DNA of 64,000 nucleotides from Pseudomonas putida W15Oct28 (GTDB taxonomy: Bacteria > Pseudomonadota > Gammaproteobacteria > Pseudomonadales > Pseudomonadaceae), in the NCBI RefSeq assembly GCF_000708715.2, contig NZ_JENB01000022.1, positions 1 to 64,000 on the forward strand. Reading direction: 5' to 3'. Both the position numbers and the translations under genes were made by a program. Below the pieces are notes generated by a model. That model was not told the DNA's origin, ran no database searches, and was given only the letters and a program-made list of their open reading frames with translations. Shown piece after piece: positions 1 to 8,824 of this stretch (positions are counted from its first letter, which is position 1; every line of letters begins with the position of its first letter).

Positions 1-314
1 GGACCGCGCTGCAGGCCCCATCCTGGGGCCCAGCGCTTGACGGGCATCCATGCCCGTCACCTCCCTTCGCAAGGCCTGCGTTCGGCCTCCTGAAGTCGCG
101 AAGATCAAGATCAAGATCAAAAGCCAGATCAAGAGCAAATCAAAAGCCAGATCAAAAGCCAGGGTTAAAGCAGGGGGGAACCTGAAATCCTTGCCGGTGG
201 TGGCCTGCACGCGGCGATAGCCGCAGCGCTATCAGCGCAATAGCGAACGGTGGTTGTTCTAAAACCTGCGAAAGAGGACAATTATCGGCTTCCCGTCACA
301 ACCAGCGACCTTGC
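1..314. other. Intergenic region before hemA with hairpins and a degenerate tandem repeat
   Basis: No gene is called here. Two strong inverted repeats are visible: GGCCCCA/TGGGGCC at 14-30 and a perfect 9-bp pair GACGGGCAT/ATGCCCGTC at 39-58. They are followed by a purine-rich tract (about 106-165) made of imperfect copies of GATCAAAAGCCA. The hairpins and repeat resemble multi-copy Pseudomonas intergenic sequence and may belong to the end of something transcribed leftward beyond the window. The last ~100 bases should hold the hemA promoter, but I cannot assign -35/-10 boxes with confidence. Confidence 0.5.
106..165. repeat. Degenerate short tandem repeat (GATCAAAAGCCA-like)
   Basis: About 60 bases consist of imperfect reiterations of GATCAA and AAAAGCCAGATC units. 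Every unit is a slight variant, which suggests slippage-driven expansion. No coding frame is convincing across it. Confidence 0.6.
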
Positions 315-1592
315 ATGGCCTTTCTTGCACTTGGTATCAACCATAAGACTGCCTCGGTAGACGTACGCGAGCGCGTGGCGTTTACCCCAGAGCAGCTGGT
401 AGACGCCCTGCAGCAGCTCTGCCGACTGACTTCCAGCCGCGAAGCGGCGATCCTGTCGACCTGCAACCGCAGCGAGCTCTATATAGAGCAGGACCACCTG
501 TCCGCCGACGCCGTGCTGCAATGGCTGGCCGACTATCACCGCCTCAGCCTGGACGAACTGCGCGCCAGTGCCTACGTGCATGAAGAGCACGATGCCGTGA
601 AGCACATGATGCGCGTGGCTTCGGGCCTGGACTCGCTGGTGCTCGGCGAGCCGCAGATCCTCGGCCAGATGAAGTCCGCCTACGCCGTGGCGCGAGAGGC
701 CGGCACCGTCGGCCCGTTGCTCGGGCGCCTGTTCCAGGCCACCTTCAGCGCTGCCAAGCAGGTGCGTACCGACACCGCCATCGGTGAAAACCCGGTATCG
801 GTGGCGTTCGCCGCGGTCAGCCTGGCCAAACAGATCTTCAGCGACCTGGGCCGAAGCCAGGCCCTGTTGATCGGTGCCGGCGAAACCATCACCCTGGTCG
901 CCCGCCACCTGCATGAGCAAGGCGTGCGCCGTATTGTCGTGGCCAACCGCACCCTGGAGCGGGCCAGTACCCTGGCCGAGCAGTTCGGCGCGCATGCCGT
1001 ATTGCTGGCCGACATCCCCCAGGAACTGGCCAACAGTGACATCGTCATCAGTTCCACCGCCAGCCAGCTGCCAATCCTGGGCAAGGGCGCGGTGGAGAGT
1101 GCGCTGAAACAGCGCCGGCACAAGCCCATCTTCATGGTCGACATTGCCGTGCCACGCGATATCGAACCTGAAGTCGGCGAGCTGGAAGACGTCTACCTGT
1201 ACACTGTCGATGACCTCCACGACGTGGTGGCGGAAAACCTCAAGAGCCGCCAGGGCGCCGCCCAGGCTGCCGAAGAGCTGGTATCGGTGGGCGCCGAAGA
1301 TTTCATGGTGCGCTTGCGCGAACTGGCTGCGGTGGATGTGCTCAAGGCCTACCGCCAGCAAAGCGAGCGCCTGCGCGACGAAGAACTGCAAAAGGCCCAG
1401 CGTCTGCTGGCCAACGGTGGCAACCCCGAGGACGTACTGGCCCAACTGGCCCGGGGACTGACCAATAAACTCCTGCATGCGCCCAGCGTGCAGTTGAAAA
1501 AGCTCTCGGCCGAGGGCCGCCTTGATGCGCTGGCCATGGCCCAGGAACTCTTTGCCCTCAACGAGGGCTCCACGGACAAATCCCCGCAATGA
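315..1592 (+). CDS. hemA: Glutamyl-tRNA reductase HemA
   Basis: This enzyme reduces glutamyl-tRNA(Glu) with NADPH to glutamate-1-semialdehyde, the first committed step of C5-pathway tetrapyrrole (heme, siroheme, cobalamin) synthesis in the cytosol. The 425-residue length is typical. The N-terminus MAFLALGINHKTASVDVRE is the family start, and the catalytic cysteine lies in STCNRSELY near residue 50. A Rossmann segment follows (LLIGAGETITLVARHL, about residues 178-193), with the C-terminal dimerisation helix after that. The stop overlaps the prfA start by 4 bases, so the two are translationally coupled, an arrangement conserved in gammaproteobacteria. The ATG at 315 has no strong Shine-Dalgarno sequence. 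Confidence 0.97.
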   Translation: MAFLALGINHKTASVDVRERVAFTPEQLVDALQQLCRLTSSREAAILSTCNRSELYIEQDHLSADAVLQWLADYHRLSLDELRASAYVHEEHDAVKHMMRVASGLDSLVLGEPQILGQMKSAYAVAREAGTVGPLLGRLFQATFSAAKQVRTDTAIGENPVSVAFAAVSLAKQIFSDLGRSQALLIGAGETITLVARHLHEQGVRRIVVANRTLERASTLAEQFGAHAVLLADIPQELANSDIVISSTASQLPILGKGAVESALKQRRHKPIFMVDIAVPRDIEPEVGELEDVYLYTVDDLHDVVAENLKSRQGAAQAAEELVSVGAEDFMVRLRELAAVDVLKAYRQQSERLRDEELQKAQRLLANGGNPEDVLAQLARGLTNKLLHAPSVQLKKLSAEGRLDALAMAQELFALNEGSTDKSPQ

Positions 1593-2671
1593 AAGCGTCG
1601 CTGCTGAACAAACTGGATATCCTCCAGGACCGCTTCGAAGAGCTCACCGCACTGCTCGGTGATGCCGAGGTCATTTCCGATCAGACGCGCTTTCGCGCGT
1701 ATTCCCGTGAATACGCCGAGGTCGAGCCGGTCTACGCTGCTTATAAAGAGTGGTGCAAAGTCCAGGGCGACCTTGAAGGCGCCCAGGCGCTGCTCAAGGA
1801 CAGCGACCCGGACCTGCGCGAAATGGCCGTGGAAGAAGTGCGTGAAGCCAAGGAACAGCTGCTGACGCTGGAGGCGAAGCTGCAACGCATGCTGCTGCCC
1901 AAAGACCCCAACGACGGCCGCAACGTATTCCTCGAAATCCGCGCCGGCACCGGTGGCGACGAGGCGGCGATCTTCTCCGGCGACCTGTTCCGCATGTATT
2001 CGCGTTACGCCGAAAAACGCGGCTGGCGCCTGGAGATCCTGTCCGAGAACGAGGGCGAGCACGGCGGCTACAAGGAAATCATCGCCCGTGTCGAGGGTGA
2101 GAACGTCTACGGCAAGCTCAAGTTCGAGTCTGGCGCACACCGCGTCCAGCGCGTGCCCGAAACCGAATCCCAAGGCCGCGTGCACACCTCTGCGTGCACG
2201 GTGGCGGTGCTGCCCGAGCCTGACGAACAAGCGGCCATCGAAATCAACCCGGCCGACCTGCGCGTGGACACCTACCGCGCATCTGGCGCCGGTGGCCAGC
2301 ACGTGAACAAGACCGACTCGGCGATCCGGATCACCCACTTGCCCACCGGTATCGTGGTCGAATGCCAGGAAGAGCGTTCGCAGCACAAGAACCGCGCCCG
2401 TGCCATGTCCTGGCTGTCGGCCAAGCTCAACGACATGCAGACCAGCGCAGCACAGAACGCCATCGCCAGCGAGCGCAAACTGCTGGTGGGCTCCGGTGAC
2501 CGTTCCGAGCGCATCCGCACGTACAATTATCCACAGGGCCGGGTGACCGATCACCGTATCAACCTGACCCTGTACTCGCTGGACGACATCCTCAGCGGTG
2601 GCGTGGACGCAGTGATCGAACCGCTACTGGCCGAATACCAGGCCGACCAACTGGCTGCCCTGGGGGACTGA
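1589..2671 (+). CDS. prfA: Peptide chain release factor 1
   Basis: RF1 recognises UAA and UAG stop codons and triggers peptide release at the ribosome. The 360-residue protein has the family length. The peptidyl-hydrolysis GGQ motif sits in ASGAGGQHVNKTDSAI at about residues 229-244, where the glutamine is the methylation target of the next gene product, PrmC. The gene overlaps hemA by 4 bases and its last base is the first base of prmC, giving a hemA-prfA-prmC unit. Confidence 0.98.
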   Translation: MKASLLNKLDILQDRFEELTALLGDAEVISDQTRFRAYSREYAEVEPVYAAYKEWCKVQGDLEGAQALLKDSDPDLREMAVEEVREAKEQLLTLEAKLQRMLLPKDPNDGRNVFLEIRAGTGGDEAAIFSGDLFRMYSRYAEKRGWRLEILSENEGEHGGYKEIIARVEGENVYGKLKFESGAHRVQRVPETESQGRVHTSACTVAVLPEPDEQAAIEINPADLRVDTYRASGAGGQHVNKTDSAIRITHLPTGIVVECQEERSQHKNRARAMSWLSAKLNDMQTSAAQNAIASERKLLVGSGDRSERIRTYNYPQGRVTDHRINLTLYSLDDILSGGVDAVIEPLLAEYQADQLAALGD

Positions 2672-3501
2672 TGACCATCATCGCCAGCTTGCTGCGCAAC
2701 GCGCAGCTGCCCGAATCGCCCACCGAGCGGCTGGATGCCGAACTGCTGCTGGCTGCTGCCATCGGCAAGTCGCGCAGCTACCTGCACACCTGGCCCGAGC
2801 GTATCGTCAGCAGCGAAGATGCCGAGACCTACGCCGGTTACCTGCAGCGCCGTCGTGGCGGTGAGCCGGTCGCCTACATCCTCGGGCAGCAGGGCTTCTG
2901 GAAGATCGACCTGGAAGTGGCGCCGCATACCCTGATCCCGCGGCCGGATACCGAACTGCTGGTCGAGACTGCCCTGGAGCTGCAACCCGCCTCGCCAGCC
3001 AAGGTCCTCGACCTGGGCACCGGTACCGGTGCGATTGCCCTGGCCCTGGCCAGCGATCGCCCGGCCTGGCAGGTGACTGCGGTTGACCGTGTGGAAGAAG
3101 CCGCTGCCTTGGCCGAGCGCAACCGCCTGCGCCTGGGCCTTGCCAATGCCCAGGTGCGGGTAAGCCATTGGTTCGACAGCCTGGCCGGTGAGCGTTTCGA
3201 CCTGATTGTCAGCAACCCGCCCTATATCGCCGCCGCCGACCCGCACCTGGTGGCCGGTGATGTGCGCTTCGAGCCCAGCAGTGCGCTGGTGGCCGGCGCC
3301 GATGGCCTGGACGACCTGCGCGTGATCGCGGCCCAGGCCCCCGCGCACCTGTTGCCGGGTGGCTGGTTGCTGCTGGAGCATGGTTACGACCAGGCAGCGG
3401 CGGTACGCGCCTTGCTGGCTGAGCAAGGCTTTATCGAGGTCGCCAGCCGCACGGACCTGGGTGGCCATGAACGCATTACCCTGGGGCGCCTGCCATGCTG
3501 A
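2671..3501 (+). CDS. prmC: Release factor glutamine methyltransferase PrmC (HemK)
   Basis: PrmC uses S-adenosylmethionine to methylate the GGQ glutamine of RF1 and RF2, which raises termination efficiency. The 276-residue protein has an N-terminal helical domain and a class I methyltransferase domain. Motif I is VLDLGTGTGAIALALA at about residue 111, and the substrate-binding NPPY motif is in IVSNPPYIAA at about residue 180. Start and stop codons interlock with prfA (1 base) and moeB (7 bases), so the genes are probably co-translated with their substrate. Confidence 0.97.
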   Translation: MTIIASLLRNAQLPESPTERLDAELLLAAAIGKSRSYLHTWPERIVSSEDAETYAGYLQRRRGGEPVAYILGQQGFWKIDLEVAPHTLIPRPDTELLVETALELQPASPAKVLDLGTGTGAIALALASDRPAWQVTAVDRVEEAAALAERNRLRLGLANAQVRVSHWFDSLAGERFDLIVSNPPYIAAADPHLVAGDVRFEPSSALVAGADGLDDLRVIAAQAPAHLLPGGWLLLEHGYDQAAAVRALLAEQGFIEVASRTDLGGHERITLGRLPC

Positions 3502-4250
3502 GTGATGAGGAACTGCTGCGTTACAGCCGGCAGGTATTGCTGGCCCAGATCGACATCGACGGCCAGCTGCGGCTCAAGCAGAGCAAGGCACTGATCGTCG
3601 GCCTCGGCGGCTTGGGCTCTCCGGTTGCACTGTACCTGGCTGCTGCTGGGGTGGGCGAGTTGCACTTGGCCGACTTCGACACCGTCGACCTGACCAACCT
3701 GCAACGCCAGGTGCTTCACGACAGTGCCAGCGTCGGCATGAGCAAGGTCGATTCGGCCTTGCAGCGCTTGCAGGCGATCAACCCGGAGATCGGCCTGGTT
3801 GCCCATCGCCAGGCCCTGGATGAAGACTCGCTGGCCGCTGCTGTGGCGGCGGTCGACCTGGTGCTGGATTGCTCCGACAATTTTGCTACCCGTGAAGCGG
3901 TCAACGCTGCCTGTGTGGCTGCTGGCAAACCGCTGGTGAGCGGCGCGGCGATCCGCCTGGAAGGGCAGCTGTCGGTGTTCGACCCTAGGCGCGACTACAG
4001 CCCTTGCTACCACTGTTTGTATGGGCATGGCAGTGAAGATGAACTGACCTGCAGCGAAGCGGGTGTTATCGGGCCGCTGGTGGGCCTGGTGGGCAGCCTG
4101 CAGGCGCTGGAGGCGATGAAGCTGCTGGCCGGGTTCGGCGAGCCGCTGGTTGGCCGCCTGCTGTTGATCGATGCCCTCGGCACACGCATTCGCGAGTTGC
4201 GGGTCAAGCGTGACCCGGCCTGTACTGTTTGCGGCAAACGCGATGGCTGA
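3495..4250 (+). CDS. moeB: ThiF/MoeB/HesA-family adenylyltransferase
   Basis: Members adenylate the C-terminal glycine of a ubiquitin-like sulfur carrier (MoaD for molybdopterin, ThiS for thiazole). The 251-residue protein has the ATP-binding GLGGLGSPVALYLAAAG segment at residues 37-53 and the acidic DFDTVDLTNLQRQ segment. The LTCSEAGVIGPLVG segment carries the family cysteine. Two CxxC zinc pairs are present (CYHC and CTVC near the C-terminus). It overlaps prmC by 7 bases and murI by 8. The symbol follows the usual Pseudomonas annotation; whether MoaD, ThiS or another carrier is the partner is not shown by sequence. Confidence 0.88.
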   Translation: MLSDEELLRYSRQVLLAQIDIDGQLRLKQSKALIVGLGGLGSPVALYLAAAGVGELHLADFDTVDLTNLQRQVLHDSASVGMSKVDSALQRLQAINPEIGLVAHRQALDEDSLAAAVAAVDLVLDCSDNFATREAVNAACVAAGKPLVSGAAIRLEGQLSVFDPRRDYSPCYHCLYGHGSEDELTCSEAGVIGPLVGLVGSLQALEAMKLLAGFGEPLVGRLLLIDALGTRIRELRVKRDPACTVCGKRDG

Positions 4251-5040
4251 GCGCTCGGCGCCGATCGGCGTGATGGACTCGGGGGTCGGCGGTTTGTCGG
4301 TGCTCGCCGAGATCCAGCGCCTGCTGCCCAACGAGACGCTGCTGTACGTGGCTGACTGCGGCCATGTGCCTTACGGTGAGAAGTCGCCGGACTATATCCG
4401 CGAGCGCTGCCGGCACATTGCCGGGTTCTTCCATGCCGAAGGCGCCAAGGCCATGGTGTTGGCGTGCAACACCGCCACCGTGGCGGCGGTGGCTGACTTG
4501 CGCGAGTTGTACCCGACCTGGCCGCTGGTGGGCATGGAGCCCGCCGTGAAGCCCGCGGCGGCGGCTACCCGCTCGGGCGTGGTCGGTGTGCTGGCCACTA
4601 CCGGTACCCTGCAGAGCGCCAAATTCGCCGCTTTGCTCGACCGCTTTGCCAACGACGTGCAGGTCATCACCCAGCCTTGCCCGGGGCTGGTCGAGCTGAT
4701 CGAAACCGGCGACCTGACCAGCCTGGCGCTGCGCCAGATGCTGCTTGGCTATGTGCAGCCGTTGCTGGCCGCCGGCTGCGATACGCTGATCCTCGGCTGC
4801 ACCCATTACCCCTTCTTGCGCCCGTTACTGGCCGACCTGGTGCCAGCGGACGTGGCCATCATCGACACCGGCGCCGCGGTGGCGCGTCAACTGCAGCGGC
4901 TGCTGGGGGCTAATGACCTGTTGGCCGAAGGCCCGGCCGGCGATGCCCGCTTCTGGACCAGCGCTGACCCAGAAACCCTCAGAACAATCCTACCTGTGCT
5001 GTGGCATAAGTCCGACGATGTGCAAAGATTTGCGTTGTGA
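4243..5040 (+). CDS. murI: Glutamate racemase
   Basis: MurI converts L-glutamate to D-glutamate for peptidoglycan, independently of PLP and using two cysteines. Both are visible: LACNTATVAA (about residue 74) and LGCTHYPFL (about residue 186). The N-terminal GVMDSGVGGLSV motif is intact. I chose the ATG at 4243, which overlaps the moeB stop and gives 265 residues starting MAERSAPIG; a longer in-frame extension runs back into moeB and looks non-native. It is the last gene of the hemA-prfA-prmC-moeB-murI run. Confidence 0.96.
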   Translation: MAERSAPIGVMDSGVGGLSVLAEIQRLLPNETLLYVADCGHVPYGEKSPDYIRERCRHIAGFFHAEGAKAMVLACNTATVAAVADLRELYPTWPLVGMEPAVKPAAAATRSGVVGVLATTGTLQSAKFAALLDRFANDVQVITQPCPGLVELIETGDLTSLALRQMLLGYVQPLLAAGCDTLILGCTHYPFLRPLLADLVPADVAIIDTGAAVARQLQRLLGANDLLAEGPAGDARFWTSADPETLRTILPVLWHKSDDVQRFAL

Positions 5041-5146
5041 AAAAAACGTGAAAAACAGCTGAACTATCGTTCCACTTATGCTTTCTACCGCTTTGCCTGA
5101 GATGAGGCGGACACTAACAACAGCATCAGGAAGAAGGATGTTTCTT

Positions 5147-5665
5147 ATGGGGAAACTGCTTGGCTTGGCGGCGGCTGCTGCCTTTACCTTGGGGCAAGCG
5201 ATGTCGGCACAGGCTGCCGACGTTTCGTTTTCGGTGGGACAGACCGGTGACTCGACCATGGTCTATCGGCTAGGGCTGCAATCGAACTGGGACGCGAGTT
5301 GGTGGCAGACCAGCGTAGGTCGGCTGACCGGCTACTGGGATGGGGCCTACACCTTTTGGGACGGTGACAAGACGGCGAGCAACCACAGCCTGTCGTTTGC
5401 GCCAGTGTTCGTCTACGAATTTGCCGGGGAGTCGGTGAAGCCCTACATCGAAGCGGGGATCGGTGTGGCGGCGTTTTCCAGCACTGAGCTGGAAAGCAAC
5501 GAGCTAGGCTCGGCATTCCAGTTCGAGGACCGTATCGGCTTTGGTTTGCGCTTTGCCGGCGGGCATGAGCTCGGGGTGCGGGCGATACATTACTCCAACG
5601 CGGGTATCAAGCAGCCCAACGATGGGGTGGAGAGCTACAGCCTGCATTACCGCATGGCGCTCTGA
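5147..5665 (+). CDS. pagL: Lipid A 3-O-deacylase (PagL family)
   Basis: PagL is an outer-membrane beta-barrel that removes the 3-O acyl chain of lipid A. The chosen start gives 172 residues with a signal peptide (MGKLLGLAAAAAFTLGQAMSAQA) cut before ADVSFSVG. The C-terminal barrel end carries the family active-site pattern HYSNAG (His and Ser) and the glutamate in GVESYSL. Alternating aromatic strands, such as SYSLHYRMAL at the C-terminus, fit a small barrel. An upstream in-frame ATG at 5138 is possible, but AAGGA spacing favours 5147. The gene stands alone between murI and a REP element. Confidence 0.85.
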   Translation: MGKLLGLAAAAAFTLGQAMSAQAADVSFSVGQTGDSTMVYRLGLQSNWDASWWQTSVGRLTGYWDGAYTFWDGDKTASNHSLSFAPVFVYEFAGESVKPYIEAGIGVAAFSSTELESNELGSAFQFEDRIGFGLRFAGGHELGVRAIHYSNAGIKQPNDGVESYSLHYRMAL

Positions 5666-5682
5666 GTTCACTTGCGCCAGCG

Positions 5683-5790
5683 TCTTCGCGGCGGGTCGAC
5701 GCTTCGATAAACCCGCTCCTACAGAGGTACCGCAGCATTCAAGGCCTGGGTATTCCTGTGGGAGCGGGCGCGCCCGCGAAGGCTGTTTTT
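5683..5790. repeat. REP pair (GCGGG...CCCGC type)
   Basis: Two REP-like units in opposite orientation: CTTCGCGG...CCCGCTCCTACAG, then CCTGTGGGAGCGGG...CCCGCGAAG. The left unit is the more decayed. The pair lies between the convergent 3' ends of the PagL and SDR genes, where it may act as a weak terminator or mRNA stabiliser. Confidence 0.75.
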
Positions 5791-5796
5791 CAGGTA

Positions 5797-6495
5797 TTAG
5801 CGCGTCAACGGCCACAGGCTACTGACGTCCAGGGTCTCCAGGACCAGTTCCGGTTCGCCCTGCGGCCACCGACGCAACAACGCTTCAGCGACCCCCTGCG
5901 GCGTCCATTCCTCCGGTATCGCCTGCGCGGACGTCACCGGTACCTTCAGCGACTGTGGCGCCACTACGGTCAGCTCTATGCCCAGCGCCTTCAAAGCCTT
6001 GCGTTGCTCACGCATCCATTGCGGCAGGTTGTTCCAGCCCGCCACGACCTGTGTCGGTGCATACAGCTGCAACGCCGAATAACGGTTGAACAGCGCCATC
6101 ACCTGCGGCGAATTCCCCTTCGCCAGCAAAGGCAGCGCTTTGGTCAGGCAAAGCTCACCTGCCAGCTGGTTGGAACTGCCTATCGCCTCGAACAGCTCGC
6201 TATCGGCTACATCCTCCGGCAGGTAATCGCTGGTACCGGCATTGATGATCAGGCCATCGAGCGAGCACCAGGCATGGCATATCTGCTGGCAGGCATCCGC
6301 TGCATCTGGCTCGGCATGCAGCTGCCATGGCAGGCGCAAAAAACGCCGACCATGTTGTGCTGCCAACTTGTTCAGTTCATCGCTTTCCTTTGCACTGGCG
6401 GCAACGCGATGGCCCTGTTCGAGCAAGCGTTCCACCAAAGCCAGACCTAGTCCGTTGCTGGCGCCCGTAACCCAAAAACTACGTGAGTTAGACAA
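5797..6495 (-). CDS. Short-chain dehydrogenase/reductase, atypical active site
   Basis: The 232-residue protein starts with an SDR Rossmann motif (WVTGASNGLGLALVERL, residues 8-24) and has the NAG segment (LIINAG, 82-87), so it should bind NAD(P). The catalytic tetrad is not intact: in the position of YxxxK the sequence reads Y145-A-P-T-Q149, a glutamine replacing the lysine. It may be a non-catalytic or altered SDR. It lies just upstream (relative to the plus strand) of phrB on the same strand, with 11 bases between them, so it is probably the last gene of the photolyase operon. Its substrate is unknown. Confidence 0.85.
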   Translation of the reverse strand: MSNSRSFWVTGASNGLGLALVERLLEQGHRVAASAKESDELNKLAAQHGRRFLRLPWQLHAEPDAADACQQICHAWCSLDGLIINAGTSDYLPEDVADSELFEAIGSSNQLAGELCLTKALPLLAKGNSPQVMALFNRYSALQLYAPTQVVAGWNNLPQWMREQRKALKALGIELTVVAPQSLKVPVTSAQAIPEEWTPQGVAEALLRRWPQGEPELVLETLDVSSLWPLTR

Positions 6496-6506
6496 GACGT
6501 TTTCCT

Positions 6507-7934
6507 CTAATCCTGCCTGCGTGGTAGGCCCTTGAAGGCTTCCAGTGCACGCAGGCGACTGCTGCTGAGATCGACCATGGGATTTTGATACAAATTATTA
6601 GCAAAAAGATCGCTGGATTTCATCGGTTCATGGATAGTTCTCTCATCTAATTCACGTAATTCCGGCAGCCAGTGCCGAATGAAACGCCCATGTGGGTCGA
6701 AACGCTGGGACTGCGAAATCGGGTTGAAGATACGGAAATAGGGCACTGCGTCGGTGCCGGTGGATGCGCTCCACTGCCAGCCGCCATTGTTGGCAGCCAG
6801 ATCACCGTCTATCAGATGGCGCATGAAGTGCCGCTCGCCCTTGCGCCAGTCGATCAGCAGGTTCTTGGTCAGGAACATGGCCACGACCATGCGCAGCCGG
6901 TTATGCATCCACCCGGTGTGCAGCAGCTGGCGCATGGCGGCGTCGATAATCGGGAAACCCGTGCGGCCCTGCTCCCAGGCTTCGAGGTCGGCCGGTGCAT
7001 CTCGCCAGGGCAGGGCCTCGGTCTGCGCGCGGAAGGCGCGGTGTCGCGAGACCTGTGGATAACCGTTCAGGATGTGCTTGTAGAATTCGCGCCAGAGCAG
7101 CTCGTTGATCCAGGTCTGCACGCCCGTACTGCCACTGTCGAACTCCCCCCGGTTGCTGGCCAGTGCACCGTGCAGGCACTGGCGCGGCGAGATCACGCCA
7201 GCGGCGAGGTAAGTCGAAAGCTGGCTGGTGCCGGGCTTGGCAGGCAGGTCACGCTGTAGGTGGTAGTCGTCGATGGCTTCATCCAGGAAGCGGGACAGCC
7301 GCCCCTGCGCCTCGGCTTCACCCGCTGGCCAATGTTCACGCAAGGCGCGCGCGGGTGTTTCAAAACCGTCCACGTGTTCCGGAATCGGGTCGCTCTGGAT
7401 CTGCAGCGGTGCCTGAGGCTTAACCCGGTGGGCCAGGGCAGGCAGGCTGCGGTGCAGGTGCTCCAGGCAGGTTTTCTTGAACTGGCTGAAGACCTGAAAG
7501 TAGTCGCCACTGCGGGTCAGGATGGTGCCCGGGCGGAAGAACAGCTGGTCGAGGTGGCTGTGTGCCTGAATGCCAGACTTTTCCAGCAGGGCACGGGTGG
7601 CATCGTCGCGGCGCTGCTCGTTGATGCCGTACTCTTCGTTCCAGTGAACGCTTGCCACCTGATGTTGGCGGCAGACGTCGAGCACTGCCTGGGGGGCTTG
7701 GTCCCAGGTGTCGATCTTGCGGATCAGCAGGGGGATATTCAGCTTTTCCAGCGACTGGCGCAGATCGCGCAGGTTACGCAGCCAGAAATCGACTTTGCAG
7801 GCGGCGTCATCATGGGCCTGCCATTGCCCGGGGCTTACCAGCCACAGGGCGATGGTCGGGCCGCGCTCGGTGGCGGCGCTGAGTGCGGTGTTGTCATCGA
7901 TGCGCAGGTCGCTGCGCAGCCAGGTCAGGTGCAT
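6507..7934 (-). CDS. phrB: Deoxyribodipyrimidine photolyase
   Basis: This FAD enzyme uses blue or near-UV light to split cyclobutane pyrimidine dimers. At 475 residues it has the class I length. The N-terminal alpha/beta domain begins MHLTWLRSDLRIDDNTAL. The C-terminal FAD-binding region has conserved blocks TGFPIIDAAMRQL, WMHNRLRMVVAMFLTKNLL, RHLIDGDLAANNGGWQW and PYFRIFNP. It overlaps the upstream MerR regulator gene by 10 bases, indicating an operon read leftward from the promoter near 9800. That promoter carries a PplR/LitR-type operator, consistent with light induction. Confidence 0.96.
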   Translation of the reverse strand: MHLTWLRSDLRIDDNTALSAATERGPTIALWLVSPGQWQAHDDAACKVDFWLRNLRDLRQSLEKLNIPLLIRKIDTWDQAPQAVLDVCRQHQVASVHWNEEYGINEQRRDDATRALLEKSGIQAHSHLDQLFFRPGTILTRSGDYFQVFSQFKKTCLEHLHRSLPALAHRVKPQAPLQIQSDPIPEHVDGFETPARALREHWPAGEAEAQGRLSRFLDEAIDDYHLQRDLPAKPGTSQLSTYLAAGVISPRQCLHGALASNRGEFDSGSTGVQTWINELLWREFYKHILNGYPQVSRHRAFRAQTEALPWRDAPADLEAWEQGRTGFPIIDAAMRQLLHTGWMHNRLRMVVAMFLTKNLLIDWRKGERHFMRHLIDGDLAANNGGWQWSASTGTDAVPYFRIFNPISQSQRFDPHGRFIRHWLPELRELDERTIHEPMKSSDLFANNLYQNPMVDLSSSRLRALEAFKGLPRRQD

Positions 7935-8824
7935 GGGGCATTCATCTCTACAAGCTGGCGGTCATGGGCTTGAAGCAAGCGCAGTGCCACCTGTGGGGTG
8001 TCGAACAGGGCGAGGTTGGGTAGCTCGAGGGCACGCAGCTGCGCTTCATGCAGCAACAGCGTCGGGCCGCCGGCCAGGATTGGCATGGGCAGGTTGTGCA
8101 GGGTGCGTTGCAGTGCCTTGCCATCGATGCGCGGCCCCAGGTGCAGGAGCACGGCGCGAGGGTTGAGCGTGGTCACGGCGCGTTGCAGGTGAGGGCCGGC
8201 AACGGCGTGTTCCAGCACCTCGACCGGGAACCCGTTGCTGGTGAACAGCCATGCACATAGCCATAAACCGGGGCTGAAGGCGCGTTCACTGTCTTCCACC
8301 AGCAACACCGCAGAGCCCTGCAGCAACTGGTTGTCATGGTAGACGCGGGCCCCTAGCTTGCTGCGTAGCCAACTGTGGAAAAACGCCTGCTCCAGCTGCG
8401 CATTGAAGTAATTGCGCCAGCGCAGGTCGAGGAGGTCGAGCAGCGGCAGCAGCAGTTGTTCGCACAGGGTAACGGCCGGGTATAAGGCCATGGCCTGGTT
8501 GAGCTGCTGGTCAAGGGCGCGCTGTGAGAGGTTGGCGATGGCCTCGATCAGCTGGAACTGCCGGGCCTGCCAGTCACCTTTGGGCGGCGTGCTGGAGGGT
8601 TTGTCGAGCAGCTCGCGTACTTGGCCAACCGATGCCCCACGTTGCAACCAGCCAAGAATAGCCTCGACCCGGTCGACCTGATCCAGCGGGTAAAGGCGAT
8701 GCCCCTTGGCGGTGCGCTGAGGCTTGAGCAGGCCATACCGGCGCTCCCAGGCGCGCAGGGTGACCGGGTTGACGCCGGTGCGGCGGGCCAGTTCGCCGAT
8801 GGGCAGCAAATCCTCAGACCGCAT
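7925..8824 (-). CDS. MerR-family regulator, class II LitR/PplR type
   Basis: The 299-residue protein has an N-terminal MerR winged helix (LPIGELARRTGVNPVTLRAWERRYGL, residues 7-32, then TAKGHRLYP) and a C-terminal domain resembling the CarH/LitR helical-bundle plus cobalamin-fold region. The cobalamin-ligating DxHxxG motif expected in the first loop of the B12 fold is absent (VEDSERAFSPG is there instead). This fits the class II LitR proteins of P. putida, which act without direct B12 photochemistry. It overlaps phrB at its 3' end and the DUF523 gene at its 5' end. From memory it corresponds to KT2440 PplR1. It probably represses the two promoters described at 9801 and 10920. Confidence 0.82.
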   Translation of the reverse strand: MRSEDLLPIGELARRTGVNPVTLRAWERRYGLLKPQRTAKGHRLYPLDQVDRVEAILGWLQRGASVGQVRELLDKPSSTPPKGDWQARQFQLIEAIANLSQRALDQQLNQAMALYPAVTLCEQLLLPLLDLLDLRWRNYFNAQLEQAFFHSWLRSKLGARVYHDNQLLQGSAVLLVEDSERAFSPGLWLCAWLFTSNGFPVEVLEHAVAGPHLQRAVTTLNPRAVLLHLGPRIDGKALQRTLHNLPMPILAGGPTLLLHEAQLRALELPNLALFDTPQVALRLLQAHDRQLVEMNAPCT

